Part shown: piece by piece, positions 1 through 7,063 of the stretch
How the letters are laid out: each line of letters starts with the position of its first letter
Position numbering within the stretch: the stretch's first letter is position 1
Source of the DNA: Prevotella sp.
GTDB lineage: Bacteria; Bacteroidota; Bacteroidia; Bacteroidales; Bacteroidaceae
Reading direction: 5' to 3'
Assembly: GCA_022511055.1 (NCBI GenBank)
Contig: JAFLSH010000060.1
Span: 1 to 12,392, forward strand
DNA length: 12,392 nucleotides
Translations under genes and position numbers: made by a program
Notes under the pieces: model-generated
Databases searched by the model: none
The model's input: the letters and a program-made list of their open reading frames with translations, nothing else
Told to the model about the DNA's origin: nothing

Positions 1-206
1 GCCTCTGCCAGCAGACCATTCAACGCGACTCGTTTGCCTGGCCCATTGTCAATGATGGTCAGATGTGGAACACGCCGCTGGTCAGTACGCTCGGCATCTC
101 CAATGTGCCAGAATGTGTTCTCGTTGACCGCTCAGGCACCGTACTCGCCACCGGCCTCAGCGGCGAAGCACTCCGAAAGGAAATAAAGTCCGTGCTTGAC
201 AAATAA
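1..206 (+). CDS. Thioredoxin-like (TlpA/AhpC-TSA type) protein, C-terminal fragment
   Basis: This is the 3' end of a gene that begins before the window. The open frame (codons from base 3) gives about 67 residues ending VLDK and a TAA stop. The visible part has the late half of a thioredoxin fold: a conserved cis-proline-like VPE step (in SNVPECVLVD), then a beta hairpin of the form V-L-V-D-x-S-G-x-V-L-A, then a closing amphipathic helix (SGEALRKEIKSVLDK). This pattern is typical of Bacteroidales TlpA-like or DUF4369-linked thiol-disulfide oxidoreductases, which are usually exported lipoproteins. The CxxC active site and any signal peptide would lie upstream, so catalytic competence and location cannot be judged. 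The gene converges on comM with only 24 bases between the stops. Fold assignment is moderately sure; subfamily is not. Confidence 0.7.
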   Translation, partial: LCQQTIQRDSFAWPIVNDGQMWNTPLVSTLGISNVPECVLVDRSGTVLATGLSGEALRKEIKSVLDK

Positions 207-208
207 CC

Positions 209-228
209 GTTTGCTATTTTCCGCAAAC
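209..228. terminator. Possible weak bidirectional terminator hairpin
   Basis: GTTTGC (209-214) and GCAAAC (223-228) form a 6-bp perfect stem around an 8-base loop. It occupies most of the 24-base gap between two convergent stop codons. It lacks a long T-tract on either side, so termination strength is uncertain. The position between convergent genes is the main support. Confidence 0.35.
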
Positions 229-230
229 AG

Positions 231-1778
231 CTACAATCCACGCTCCGCCCAGTCGCCCCGGTCCAGATTCCTGTACCCAATAGCTTCGGCAATATGCTGT
301 GATTGCACTTTCTCTGCGCAATCCAGGTCGGCAATGGTGCGGGCCACTTTCAGTATGCGGCTATAGGCGCGCGCCGACAGCTTCAGCCGCTCCATGGCCA
401 TGCGAAGCATGTTCAGCGAGGCCTCATCGGGCTCGGCAAACTGGTGAATCATGCGCTCAGTCATCTGTGCGTTGCAGTGTACCCCCTTGCAGTCCTTGAA
501 TCGGGCCTCTTGCATCTGCCGCGCACGGATAACCCGCTCGCGGATGGTGGCCGAGGGCTCGCCGGGCTCCATCTGGCTGAGCTGGGCGAAGGGCACGGCG
601 GCTAATTCGCAGTGCAGGTCAATGCGGTCGAGCAGTGGGCCGCTGATACGTGACATATAGCGCTGTATCTGCCCCGGTGTGCAGACACAATGGTGGGTCG
701 GGTCGCCGTAATAGCCGCATGGGCAGGGATTCATAGAGGCAACGAACATGAAAGAGCTGGGATATTCCACGGCATAATTAGCCCGGGCGATGGTAATCTT
801 ACGGTCTTCCAATGGCTGGCGCAGCACTTCCAGAGTGGTCTTGTTGAACTCTGGCAGCTCATCGAGGAACAAAATGCCGTTGTGTGCCAATGACACTTCA
901 CCGGGCGTGGCTTTCGCGGTACCGCCGGTCATGGCAACCTGAGAAATCGTGTGGTGCGGACTGCGGAACGGCCGCTGCGAGATGAGCGACACGTTGCTAC
1001 CCAGCTTTCCGGCCACCGAGTGTATCTGCGTAGTTTCCAAACTCTCGGCCAGAGACAGCGGCGGCAGAATGGAAGGCAGGCGCTTGGCCAGCATCGACTT
1101 GCCGGCACCTGGCGGGCCGATGAGAATGATGTTGTGCGAGCCCGCCGCCGCCACTTCCAAGGCGCGCTTCACGGCCTGCTGCCCTTTCACGTCAGCCATG
1201 TCGAGGTCGTAGGTGTACTGGCGGTCATAGAATTCCTTTCTTGTGTCGACAACCATCGGCTCGTAATGGCCGCTACCGTTCAGGAAGGCAACGACATCGG
1301 ACAGATTTTCCATGCCGTAGACTTCCAGGTTGTTCACCACCGCCGCTTCCCGGACATTCTCCTTCGGCACAATGAGCCCCTTGAACTTCTCCTTCCGCGC
1401 CCTGATGGCTATGGGCAGCACGGCGCGCACAGGCTTGAGTGTGCCGTCAAGCCCTAACTCGCCTATCATCATGTAGTCTTTCAGGGGCGGCTCGGCGACC
1501 TTTCTGCCCACCGCCAAAATGCCTATGGCGATAGGCAGGTCGAAGCCGCTGCCCTCTTTTCTCAGGTCGGCGGGCGACAAGTTGATGGTCAGGCTGGCCT
1601 GCGGGATATTGAAGCCCACGTTGGGCAATGCGGCATATATGCGGTCATAACTCTCCTTGACAGCCAGGTCTGCCAGACCAGACAGTCTGAAGTTGACACC
1701 TGAGGTCAGGTTTACTTCAACGGTAATGGGTGTAGCTTCCAGCCCCATAACGGCTGCGCTGTAGGTTTTGACTAACAT
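231..1778 (-). CDS. comM: YifB/ComM family Mg-chelatase-like AAA+ ATPase
   Basis: A complete 515-residue protein, close to the usual ~500-510 of the family. Residues 1-175 form the N-terminal Lon-protease/ribosomal-S5-like domain (motifs GLADLAVKES near 35 and SPADLRKEGSGFDLP near 68). The AAA+ module has Walker A GPPGAGKS (221-228), Walker B ILFLDE (302-307) and the GPLLDRID segment near 380. A four-cysteine cluster (C352, C354, C364, C366) sits after the PCPCGYYGD motif, as in YifB proteins, and a C-terminal Mg-chelatase lid (about 410-508) follows. In Vibrio and Haemophilus, ComM is a hexameric helicase that aids branch migration during natural transformation; many non-competent bacteria also carry it, so its role here is not certain. 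The ATG at 1778 lies about 40 bases downstream of a TAnnTTTG box. It is divergent from the phosphatase gene and appears monocistronic. Confidence 0.95.
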   Translation of the reverse strand: MLVKTYSAAVMGLEATPITVEVNLTSGVNFRLSGLADLAVKESYDRIYAALPNVGFNIPQASLTINLSPADLRKEGSGFDLPIAIGILAVGRKVAEPPLKDYMMIGELGLDGTLKPVRAVLPIAIRARKEKFKGLIVPKENVREAAVVNNLEVYGMENLSDVVAFLNGSGHYEPMVVDTRKEFYDRQYTYDLDMADVKGQQAVKRALEVAAAGSHNIILIGPPGAGKSMLAKRLPSILPPLSLAESLETTQIHSVAGKLGSNVSLISQRPFRSPHHTISQVAMTGGTAKATPGEVSLAHNGILFLDELPEFNKTTLEVLRQPLEDRKITIARANYAVEYPSSFMFVASMNPCPCGYYGDPTHHCVCTPGQIQRYMSRISGPLLDRIDLHCELAAVPFAQLSQMEPGEPSATIRERVIRARQMQEARFKDCKGVHCNAQMTERMIHQFAEPDEASLNMLRMAMERLKLSARAYSRILKVARTIADLDCAEKVQSQHIAEAIGYRNLDRGDWAERGL

Positions 1779-1817
1779 CTCTCAGTCTCTGTTTCTATTG
1801 TTTTTCAATTCTTAATG

Positions 1818-1825
1818 CAAATTTA
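1818..1825 (-). promoter_or_regulatory. Bacteroidetes -7 box of the comM promoter
   Basis: Read on the minus strand, bases 1825-1818 are TAAATTTG, an exact match to the sigma-ABfr -7 consensus TAnnTTTG. It lies 40 bases ahead of the comM ATG, implying a leader of about 30 bases. No clean TTTG -33 element is seen at the expected distance. The box sits in an AT-rich stretch, so a chance match is possible. Confidence 0.55.
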
Positions 1826-1900
1826 TAGTTTTCTGCCGAGAAAACCACAGAAAAGATGAGAGATTTAAGTTTTTTATTCTTTTTTCTCAGCAATTATATG

Positions 1901-1908
1901 TACCTTTG
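1901..1908 (+). promoter_or_regulatory. Bacteroidetes -7 box of the phosphatase-HAD operon
   Basis: TACCTTTG matches the sigma-ABfr -7 consensus and is preceded by a T-rich tract (1868-1886) where the -33 element would fall. It sits 30 bases ahead of the ATG at 1939. A possible in-frame TTG start at 1906 lies inside this box and so would not be on the transcript, which settles the start at 1939. Confidence 0.75.
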
Positions 1909-1938
1909 CCGCGAAAAACAAGGCTAACAGAAGACAAG

Positions 1939-3459
1939 ATGAAAATAACAAAGCAACTTTTCCTGCTCGCAGTGCTATGTATGGCCAACGCCCTTGCCGT
2001 GTCGGCACAGCCCAAGTTCGGCGAGCGCCCCAAGCTGGTGGTGGGCATTGTGGTCGACCAGATGCGCTGGGATTATCTGTCGCGTTACTATGAGCAGTTC
2101 CAGCAAGACGGTTTCCGCCGGCTGACCGACAAGGGTTTTTCGTGCGATAACTGCCTGATTAACTACCTGCCCACCGTGACTTCCATCGGCCATGCCTCGG
2201 TCTACACCGGCTCAACGCCCGCCTTTCACGGCATCTGCGGCAACACCTACTTCGACAACGGACACAAGACCTACTGTACCGAAGACACTACGGTCAACGC
2301 CGTAGGCACTGACAACCAGAGGTACGGCCAGATGTCGCCATGCAACCTGCTGGCCACCACCATCGGCGACCAGCTGCGGCTGCACACTGACTTCGCCTCG
2401 AAGGTCATTGGTGTCAGCTACAAAGACCGCGCCGCCATTCTGCCCGCCGGTCGTGCCGCCAATGCCGCCTACTGGCTTGACCCGAAAAACGGTCAGTTTA
2501 TCACCAGCACGTATTACATGACCGAACTGCCCGAGTGGGTAAACCAGATGAATCGCCAGCTCAAACAAAACAAAGAGCTGAAAAAAGTCGGCGAAAAGAT
2601 TGGCTACACCCCGCTCTGCGGCACTATCACCACCGACATGGCCATTGCCGCTTTGCGTGGCGAGCAACTCGGCCAGGGCGAGCATACCGACATGCTCTGC
2701 ATCAGCTATTCGCAGACCGATGTCATTGGCCACGAATGGGGCACACGCGGCCAGCACACCGATGAGGCTTACCTGCAACTCGACAAGGACATAGCCCGCC
2801 TGCTCCGTGCCCTTGATGAACACGTGGGCCGCGGCCAGTATCTGCTATTCCTCACTGCCGACCACGGCGGTGCCCACAACGACCAGTTCCTGCAAGACCA
2901 TCGGCTGGCCGCCGGCAAATGGCACGAGCCCGCCATGAAAGACAGCGTGGAAGCCTACGTTGCCCGCCAGCTGGGCAATAGCCAGCCGGTCATACAGATG
3001 GAACTTGACTACCGTTTCTTCCTCGACCGCCAGTCAATAGCCGCCCAAGGGCTCGACTTCGAGCAGGTCAAGGCTGCCGTGGTTGCCGGTGCCCGCCAGC
3101 TGCCGCACGTTCAGTTTGTCGTTGACTATGAACGCGCCACCCAGCAGGGAGTACCCGCCATCATCAGCCAGCGCGCACTCATGGGCTACCATCTGCGCCG
3201 CTCTGGAGACGTGCTTGTAGTGTTAGAGCCTGGTTACTACGTCTACGGCTACTGGTCTATACCCACGGGCACCACCCATGGTGGGTGGAATCCCTATGAT
3301 GCCCACATTCCCCTGCTGTTCTACGGCTGGCAAATCCCAGAAGGCCACACCAGCCGCGAAGTCTATATCACAGACATTGCCCCCACCGTCTGCCAGCTGC
3401 TCCATATCCAGCAGCCCAATGCCTGCGTGGGCGAGGCCATCACCGAGATTACCAAGTAA
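1939..3459 (+). CDS. pafA: Exported PafA-type alkaline phosphatase (nucleotide pyrophosphatase/phosphodiesterase superfamily)
   Basis: A 506-residue periplasmic or surface phosphatase that should release phosphate from phosphomonoesters. It opens with a signal peptide (MKITKQ, hydrophobic core LFLLAVLCMANALA, cleavage after VSA near 23). The two-metal site of the alkaline phosphatase superfamily is complete: D40 (VVDQMR), nucleophile T81 in LPTVTSIGHAS, D261 and H265 (SQTDVIGHEWG), D308 and H309 (TADHGG) and H447 (TGTTHGGWN). N102 and the K162-x-R164 pair (SYKDRAAILP) match the residues that in Elizabethkingia PafA (N100, K162, R164) bind the monoester phosphate, so monoesterase rather than diesterase activity is expected. 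It is somewhat shorter than PafA (~546), mostly between R164 and D261. The stop overlaps the next gene's start (TAATG). The gene symbol is by family resemblance. Confidence 0.9.
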   Translation: MKITKQLFLLAVLCMANALAVSAQPKFGERPKLVVGIVVDQMRWDYLSRYYEQFQQDGFRRLTDKGFSCDNCLINYLPTVTSIGHASVYTGSTPAFHGICGNTYFDNGHKTYCTEDTTVNAVGTDNQRYGQMSPCNLLATTIGDQLRLHTDFASKVIGVSYKDRAAILPAGRAANAAYWLDPKNGQFITSTYYMTELPEWVNQMNRQLKQNKELKKVGEKIGYTPLCGTITTDMAIAALRGEQLGQGEHTDMLCISYSQTDVIGHEWGTRGQHTDEAYLQLDKDIARLLRALDEHVGRGQYLLFLTADHGGAHNDQFLQDHRLAAGKWHEPAMKDSVEAYVARQLGNSQPVIQMELDYRFFLDRQSIAAQGLDFEQVKAAVVAGARQLPHVQFVVDYERATQQGVPAIISQRALMGYHLRRSGDVLVVLEPGYYVYGYWSIPTGTTHGGWNPYDAHIPLLFYGWQIPEGHTSREVYITDIAPTVCQLLHIQQPNACVGEAITEITK

Positions 3460-4175
3460 TGGCAGAGAGTCAGACCCAAAGAGCCAAGCCCACGGACTAT
3501 CAGCTCATCGCCTTCGATGCCGATGACACGCTATGGGATTGCCAGTCGCACTTCGACCGTGTAGAGCAGCAGCTCTACCGGCTCATTGCTCCTTACTGCC
3601 CCGACCCCGCCGCCGAACTCTACCAGACCGAGGCTGCCAACATGGCCGACCTTGGCTATGGCTGCAAGGCGTTCACCATTTCCGTACTGGAAACAGCGCT
3701 CCGCGTAGGCCAAGGCCGCATCGGCCATGCCGACCTTGCGGCTCTGCTCCATGCCGGCAAGCAACTGCTGCAACTGCCCGCCACGCCGCTGCCCAGTGTC
3801 AGCGAAACCCTATCGCAACTGCGCCAGCGGCTGAGCATTCCCATGGCGGTCTTCACCAAAGGCGAGCTGCAAGACCAGGAAAACAAGCTGCACCGCTCGG
3901 GATTGCTGCCTTTCTTTGACAGCGTAGAGATTACTTCCGACAAAGGCCAGCCAGAATTTCTGGCACTCTGCCGCCGCCACAACATACAGCCTTCGCAGCT
4001 GCTCATGGTGGGCAACTCACTCAAAAGCGATATTGCCCCCGCATTGGCAGTCGGCGCATGGGCAGTACACATTCCCTTCCATGTCACTTGGCAACTTGAG
4101 GCTCACGCCGATATCGAGCATCCCCGCCTGACCAAGCTCCACCACTTCGCGGAACTCCTCGACCTGCTCGCCTGA
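3459..4175 (+). CDS. HAD-superfamily (subfamily IA-like) phosphohydrolase
   Basis: A 238-residue cytosolic protein without signal peptide. All four HAD motifs are visible: motif I DADDT with nucleophile D20 and acid/base D22, motif II T133 (VFTKG), motif III K162 (SDKGQPEF) and motif IV GNSLKSD (185-191). Residues ~30-125 between motifs I and II form an alpha-helical C1 cap, as in phosphoglycolate phosphatase-, YjjG- or FMN-phosphatase-like enzymes. The substrate cannot be read from sequence; small phosphorylated metabolites or nucleotides are likely. Its ATG overlaps the stop of the pafA-like gene by one base, so translation is probably coupled and both come from the promoter at 1901. The pair joins an exported and a cytosolic phosphatase in one operon. 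It converges on dinB with a 46-base gap that holds no convincing terminator. Confidence 0.88.
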   Translation: MAESQTQRAKPTDYQLIAFDADDTLWDCQSHFDRVEQQLYRLIAPYCPDPAAELYQTEAANMADLGYGCKAFTISVLETALRVGQGRIGHADLAALLHAGKQLLQLPATPLPSVSETLSQLRQRLSIPMAVFTKGELQDQENKLHRSGLLPFFDSVEITSDKGQPEFLALCRRHNIQPSQLLMVGNSLKSDIAPALAVGAWAVHIPFHVTWQLEAHADIEHPRLTKLHHFAELLDLLA

Positions 4176-4221
4176 CATTCTGCCTTCTCGCCCATTTCGG
4201 CACGAACTATCCCGAACAGGG

Positions 4222-5304
4222 CTAATCCTTGAACGGCAACTCTAACTCTACCCACTGCGGCGGCACTTCATCGCGGTGCCCAGACACGCCCAGACCCAGC
4301 AGGCGGATGGGGTGCTGGCGGCTGTAGTCAACTTCTTGCATCAGCTGTTTGGCCAGCGGCAGCAAATCATCTTTTGTGCGCAACGTGCGCCCTATGCTGA
4401 GACTGCGCGACACCTGCCGGAAATCGTGGAACTTCACCTTCAGGGTCAGCGTGTGCCCCTCGAACTGGCTCTTTCTGATACGCTCCACCAGTTCAAGCAC
4501 AATGTGGTACAGTTCAATGGTCACCGCCGCCGGCTCGCTCAGGTCGTGGGCGAAAGTGCGCTCACAGCTGACCGACTTCCGCTGCCACTCCGCCACCACC
4601 GGGCGCTCATCTATGCCGCGGGCAAAGTCGTAGAACACGCGCCCCATCTTGCCGAACTCCCGGGTCAGATATTCCAGTGACACCTGCCGCAAATCGGCTC
4701 CCGTAAAGATGCCCATGCGGTGCATGTGGGCAGCAGTCTGCCGCCCTACGCCCCAGAAGCGTGTCACCTTCAGCGGGCTGATGAAGTCGAGCGCCCGGTC
4801 AGGGTGTACTACGCAAAGCCCATCAGGCTTGCGGTAGTCACTGGCTATCTTGGCCAGAAACTTGCAGTAGCTCACGCCCGCCGATGCGGTCAGCCCCGTC
4901 TCGGCCTTGATGCGCGCCTTGATTTCGCGCGCTATGTCAACGCCCAACGACATGCCCCGCTTGTTCTGCGTTACATCGAGGAAGGCTTCATCTAACGAAA
5001 GCGGCTCTATCAGGTCTGTATAGTCCTGGAAAATGGCACGAATCTGCCCAGAGACCTCCTTGTACTTACGGAAGTCTGGCTCAACAATAATCAGCCCCGG
5101 GCAGCGGCGCTTGGCCACCTGAATGCTCAGCGCCGAGTGTACGCCGTAGGGGCGCGCTTCATAGCTGGCAGTCGACACCACGCCGCGCTCCGTATCATGC
5201 CCCACTGCCACAGGCCGCCCGCGCAACTCAGGGCGGTCGCGCTGCTCAACGGCGGCATAGAACTGGTCCATGTCTACGTGAATGATTTTCCTCTGTTGTT
5301 CCAT
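4222..5304 (-). CDS. dinB: DNA polymerase IV (Y-family translesion polymerase)
   Basis: A complete 360-residue Y-family polymerase, near E. coli DinB in length (351). Motif I is HVDMDQFYAAVE with catalytic D11 and steric-gate residue Y16 (F13 in E. coli). Motif III SLDEAFLDVT supplies D105 and E106. The thumb has the helix-hairpin-helix region (FWGVGRQTAAHMHRMGI, about 184-199), the GIDER motif follows near 230, and the little-finger domain covers about 240-345. The C-terminal end ELELPF (353-358) resembles a beta-clamp binding motif. It carries out error-prone synthesis past damaged bases, typically N2-dG adducts. Start ATG 5304 matches the N-terminus of the family. It is transcribed alone from a TACCTTTG box at 5372-5379, leaving a leader of roughly 60 bases. 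No LexA-type operator was recognised, so damage control is not shown by the sequence. Confidence 0.96.
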   Translation of the reverse strand: MEQQRKIIHVDMDQFYAAVEQRDRPELRGRPVAVGHDTERGVVSTASYEARPYGVHSALSIQVAKRRCPGLIIVEPDFRKYKEVSGQIRAIFQDYTDLIEPLSLDEAFLDVTQNKRGMSLGVDIAREIKARIKAETGLTASAGVSYCKFLAKIASDYRKPDGLCVVHPDRALDFISPLKVTRFWGVGRQTAAHMHRMGIFTGADLRQVSLEYLTREFGKMGRVFYDFARGIDERPVVAEWQRKSVSCERTFAHDLSEPAAVTIELYHIVLELVERIRKSQFEGHTLTLKVKFHDFRQVSRSLSIGRTLRTKDDLLPLAKQLMQEVDYSRQHPIRLLGLGVSGHRDEVPPQWVELELPFKD

Positions 5305-5371
5305 CGGCCGGGATGCTGACTGCGGCGACAGGCAACCATGACTGCTGTGCGCCGTTTCCTTTTGTCAGGTG

Positions 5372-5379
5372 CAAAGGTA
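5372..5379 (-). promoter_or_regulatory. Bacteroidetes -7 box of the dinB promoter
   Basis: Bases 5379-5372 read TACCTTTG on the minus strand, a full match to the TAnnTTTG consensus and identical to the boxes at 1901 and 5558. A minus-strand TTG at 5405-5403 could be the -33 element, though the spacing (about 23 bases) is long. Confidence 0.7.
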
Positions 5380-5440
5380 GTGAAATTCCCGTAATTGCTG
5401 CCCAAGCTGCTGTTAAACAGTCTTAATCCCAAGGCGGCGG

Positions 5441-5489
5441 CGCAGGCTCTACGCCTAAGAGATGGCGATTTGGGCAAATCGAGCCTGCG
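5441..5489. repeat. 49-base inverted-repeat element, possible three-way junction
   Basis: CGCAGGCTC (5441-5449) is exactly complementary to GAGCCTGCG (5481-5489). Inside are two smaller hairpins: GCC (5453-5455) with GGC (5464-5466) around an 8-base loop, and GATTT (5467-5471) with AAATC (5476-5480) around GGGC. All three helices can form at once, with the two last ones abutting. The element is upstream of both divergent -7 boxes (5372 and 5558), so it is not part of either predicted transcript. It could act as DNA (cruciform, protein site, small repeat element) or belong to an unrecognised RNA. No target-site duplication is seen. Confidence 0.5.
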
Positions 5490-5557
5490 TTATGTGAATT
5501 TAACTGAAAAAGAAGAATGTTTACGGTGAAGATTGAAGGATTCACGGAATTTTTGCG

Positions 5558-5565
5558 TACCTTTG
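5558..5565 (+). promoter_or_regulatory. Bacteroidetes -7 box driving the VTC-DUF4956-DUF2490-CotH operon
   Basis: TACCTTTG matches the sigma-ABfr -7 consensus, and a TTG at 5533-5535, 22 bases upstream, is a candidate -33 element. It is 43 bases ahead of the ATG at 5608, leaving a leader of about 35 bases. An in-frame TTG at 5533 lies upstream of the box and is therefore not a credible start for the first gene. Confidence 0.75.
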
Positions 5566-5607
5566 CCCCGAAAAGCGACAAGCTGCAAGGAAAACCTCTT
5601 TTTGACT

Positions 5608-6360
5608 ATGGATAGACTACTGCAACAGTTCCCTCCCATCACCCTGGCCGAGATGAGCGGCGTGAAGCTGATGAACCGCACGGACACGAAGTTCGTGACC
5701 ACCATGCCGCAGCTCTGCCGACTGCTGGAGATGGCGCAGGGCGACTACTTTGCGCAGGAGATTGACGGCGAGCGGAACATGCTCTACGACACGACCTATT
5801 TCGACACGGCCGACTTTGCCATGTTCCGTGCCCATCAGCACGGCCATGCGGGGCGGCAGAAAATCAGGTTTCGCACCTATGTCAGCTCGAACTTGCAGTT
5901 CATGGAGGTCAAGACGAAGAACAACCACGGGCGGACAAAGAAAAAGCGCATTGAGGTGACCGACATGAATCTCTGCGACGAGCAGAAGCGCACATTCCTT
6001 GCCAGCCATCTGCGCTTTGATGCAGACACGCTGACACCACACACGCACAACTATTTCCACCGCGTAACACTGGTAAACCGGCAGAAGACCGAGCGGCTGA
6101 CCATAGACTCGCAGCTGCAGTTCAACAACGTGCTGACAGGACAGAGCCGCGACATGGGCCAGCTGGTCATTATCGAGCTGAAACGTGACGGACTGGTCTA
6201 CTCGCCTGTGCTGGAGATGCTGCGGCAGCTACGCATCCGCCCGCACGGCTTCAGCAAGTACTGCATGGGGGCAGCCATGACCAACGACCAGCTGCCCATC
6301 AACCGCTTCAAGCCGAAGCTGCGTGACGTGGAAAGAATGCTGAGAACTAACAATTACTAA
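5608..6360 (+). CDS. VTC-domain (polyphosphate polymerase-like) protein
   Basis: A 250-residue soluble protein that is essentially one VTC domain, the tunnel-shaped fold that in yeast Vtc4 makes inorganic polyphosphate from ATP. The expected basic and acidic tunnel residues occur in order: R24 and K28 (MNRTDTKF), YDTTYFDT (60-67), K85/R87/R89 (RQKIRFRTY), E100/K102/K104 (MEVKTKN), K111-R114 (TKKKR), R152 and R158, D167 (TIDSQLQF), E190 and K192 (IIELKRDG) and K217 (GFSKYCMG). Unlike the yeast proteins it has no SPX sensor domain and no membrane segment, so it probably relies on the DUF4956 membrane protein encoded 13 bases downstream. Activity as a polymerase is inferred from the fold; many bacterial members are untested, and they could bind or transfer another phosphate polymer. 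Start ATG 5608 is preferred because it lies just past the -7 box. Confidence 0.88.
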   Translation: MDRLLQQFPPITLAEMSGVKLMNRTDTKFVTTMPQLCRLLEMAQGDYFAQEIDGERNMLYDTTYFDTADFAMFRAHQHGHAGRQKIRFRTYVSSNLQFMEVKTKNNHGRTKKKRIEVTDMNLCDEQKRTFLASHLRFDADTLTPHTHNYFHRVTLVNRQKTERLTIDSQLQFNNVLTGQSRDMGQLVIIELKRDGLVYSPVLEMLRQLRIRPHGFSKYCMGAAMTNDQLPINRFKPKLRDVERMLRTNNY

Positions 6361-6373
6361 AAAACCGTATAAG

Positions 6374-7063
6374 ATGACGACTATTCTAATGAACTTATTT
6401 TCCGCAGACCTGTGGGGCATGGTGCTGAACACCCTGTTTTCTGCCGGTTTCGGGTCTACCATGCTGCGATTTCTCATCTGCGTGGCAGTCAACTGGGTGA
6501 TTATTGCCAGACTTTACTACAAGAAGAGCCACCGGCGCGACTTCTTCTTCACGTTCATGCTGATGACCGTGGCCATTTTCTTCCTGGTCTACTTCATGAT
6601 GGGCATGGACCGCGGCAAGGCGACCATGGGTGTCGGCCTGGGCCTGTTCGGCATCTTCTCTATCATGCGCTACCGCACGGATGCCATGCCAGTCAGGGAG
6701 ATGACCTATCTGTTTATCATCATCTGCCTGTCAGTAGTCCACGCCATGGCCGAGGACTACGGCGACCTGCTGGTTGTAGACATAGTGACCATGCTGTCTA
6801 TCTGGCTCTGCGAGCTAAGCCTGAAGGTGCAGCAGACCAAGCTGATTCAGTACGACCGTATCGAGCTTATCAAGCCCGAGCGGCGGCAGGAGCTGGTGGC
6901 CGACCTGGAGCAGCGCACGGGCCTGAAGGTGCTGAAGGTAGATGTCGGCGGCATTGACTTTCTGAAAGACACGGCGGTGCTGCGCATCACCTACGAAGGC
7001 GACACGGCCAGCGATGTCAACGGACAATTCAAGGTAAGGAAATCACAATGGAGAAGCGAATAA
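6374..7063 (+). CDS. DUF4956 inner-membrane protein
   Basis: A 229-residue protein with about four to five hydrophobic segments in its first 150 residues (roughly 29-48, 57-75, 86-98, 110-125 and 130-148) and a soluble C-terminal domain of about 80 residues with a ferredoxin-like alternation of helices and strands (GLKVLKVDVGGIDFLKDTAV). The conserved DUF4956 signature is clear at 88-112: a glycine-rich turn, then GIFSIMRYRTDAMPVREMTY. The function of the family is unknown; its members are repeatedly encoded next to VTC-domain proteins, which suggests a membrane partner that anchors the polymerase or passes its product through the membrane. The gene is 13 bases after the VTC gene and overlaps the next gene by 16 bases. 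An alternative ATG five codons in (6389) cannot be excluded. Confidence 0.85.
   Translation: MTTILMNLFSADLWGMVLNTLFSAGFGSTMLRFLICVAVNWVIIARLYYKKSHRRDFFFTFMLMTVAIFFLVYFMMGMDRGKATMGVGLGLFGIFSIMRYRTDAMPVREMTYLFIIICLSVVHAMAEDYGDLLVVDIVTMLSIWLCELSLKVQQTKLIQYDRIELIKPERRQELVADLEQRTGLKVLKVDVGGIDFLKDTAVLRITYEGDTASDVNGQFKVRKSQWRSE

Noticed and set aside
2212..2823. A 203-codon open frame on the minus strand within the PafA-like gene
   Set aside because: It is antisense to conserved catalytic motifs of the phosphatase and has no recognisable domain or promoter.
4196..4216. TTCGG...CCGAA inverted repeat between the convergent HAD and dinB genes as a terminator
   Set aside because: Only a 5-bp stem with an 11-base loop and no T-tract; such matches are expected by chance.
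4256..4268. GCGGCACTTC inside dinB as a distant copy of the end-of-window repeat
   Set aside because: Only ten bases match, it lies in conserved coding sequence, and the A/T-rich flanks of the repeat are absent.
5305..5371. LexA/SOS operator ahead of dinB
   Set aside because: No recognisable palindromic operator is seen near the dinB -7 box or in its leader.
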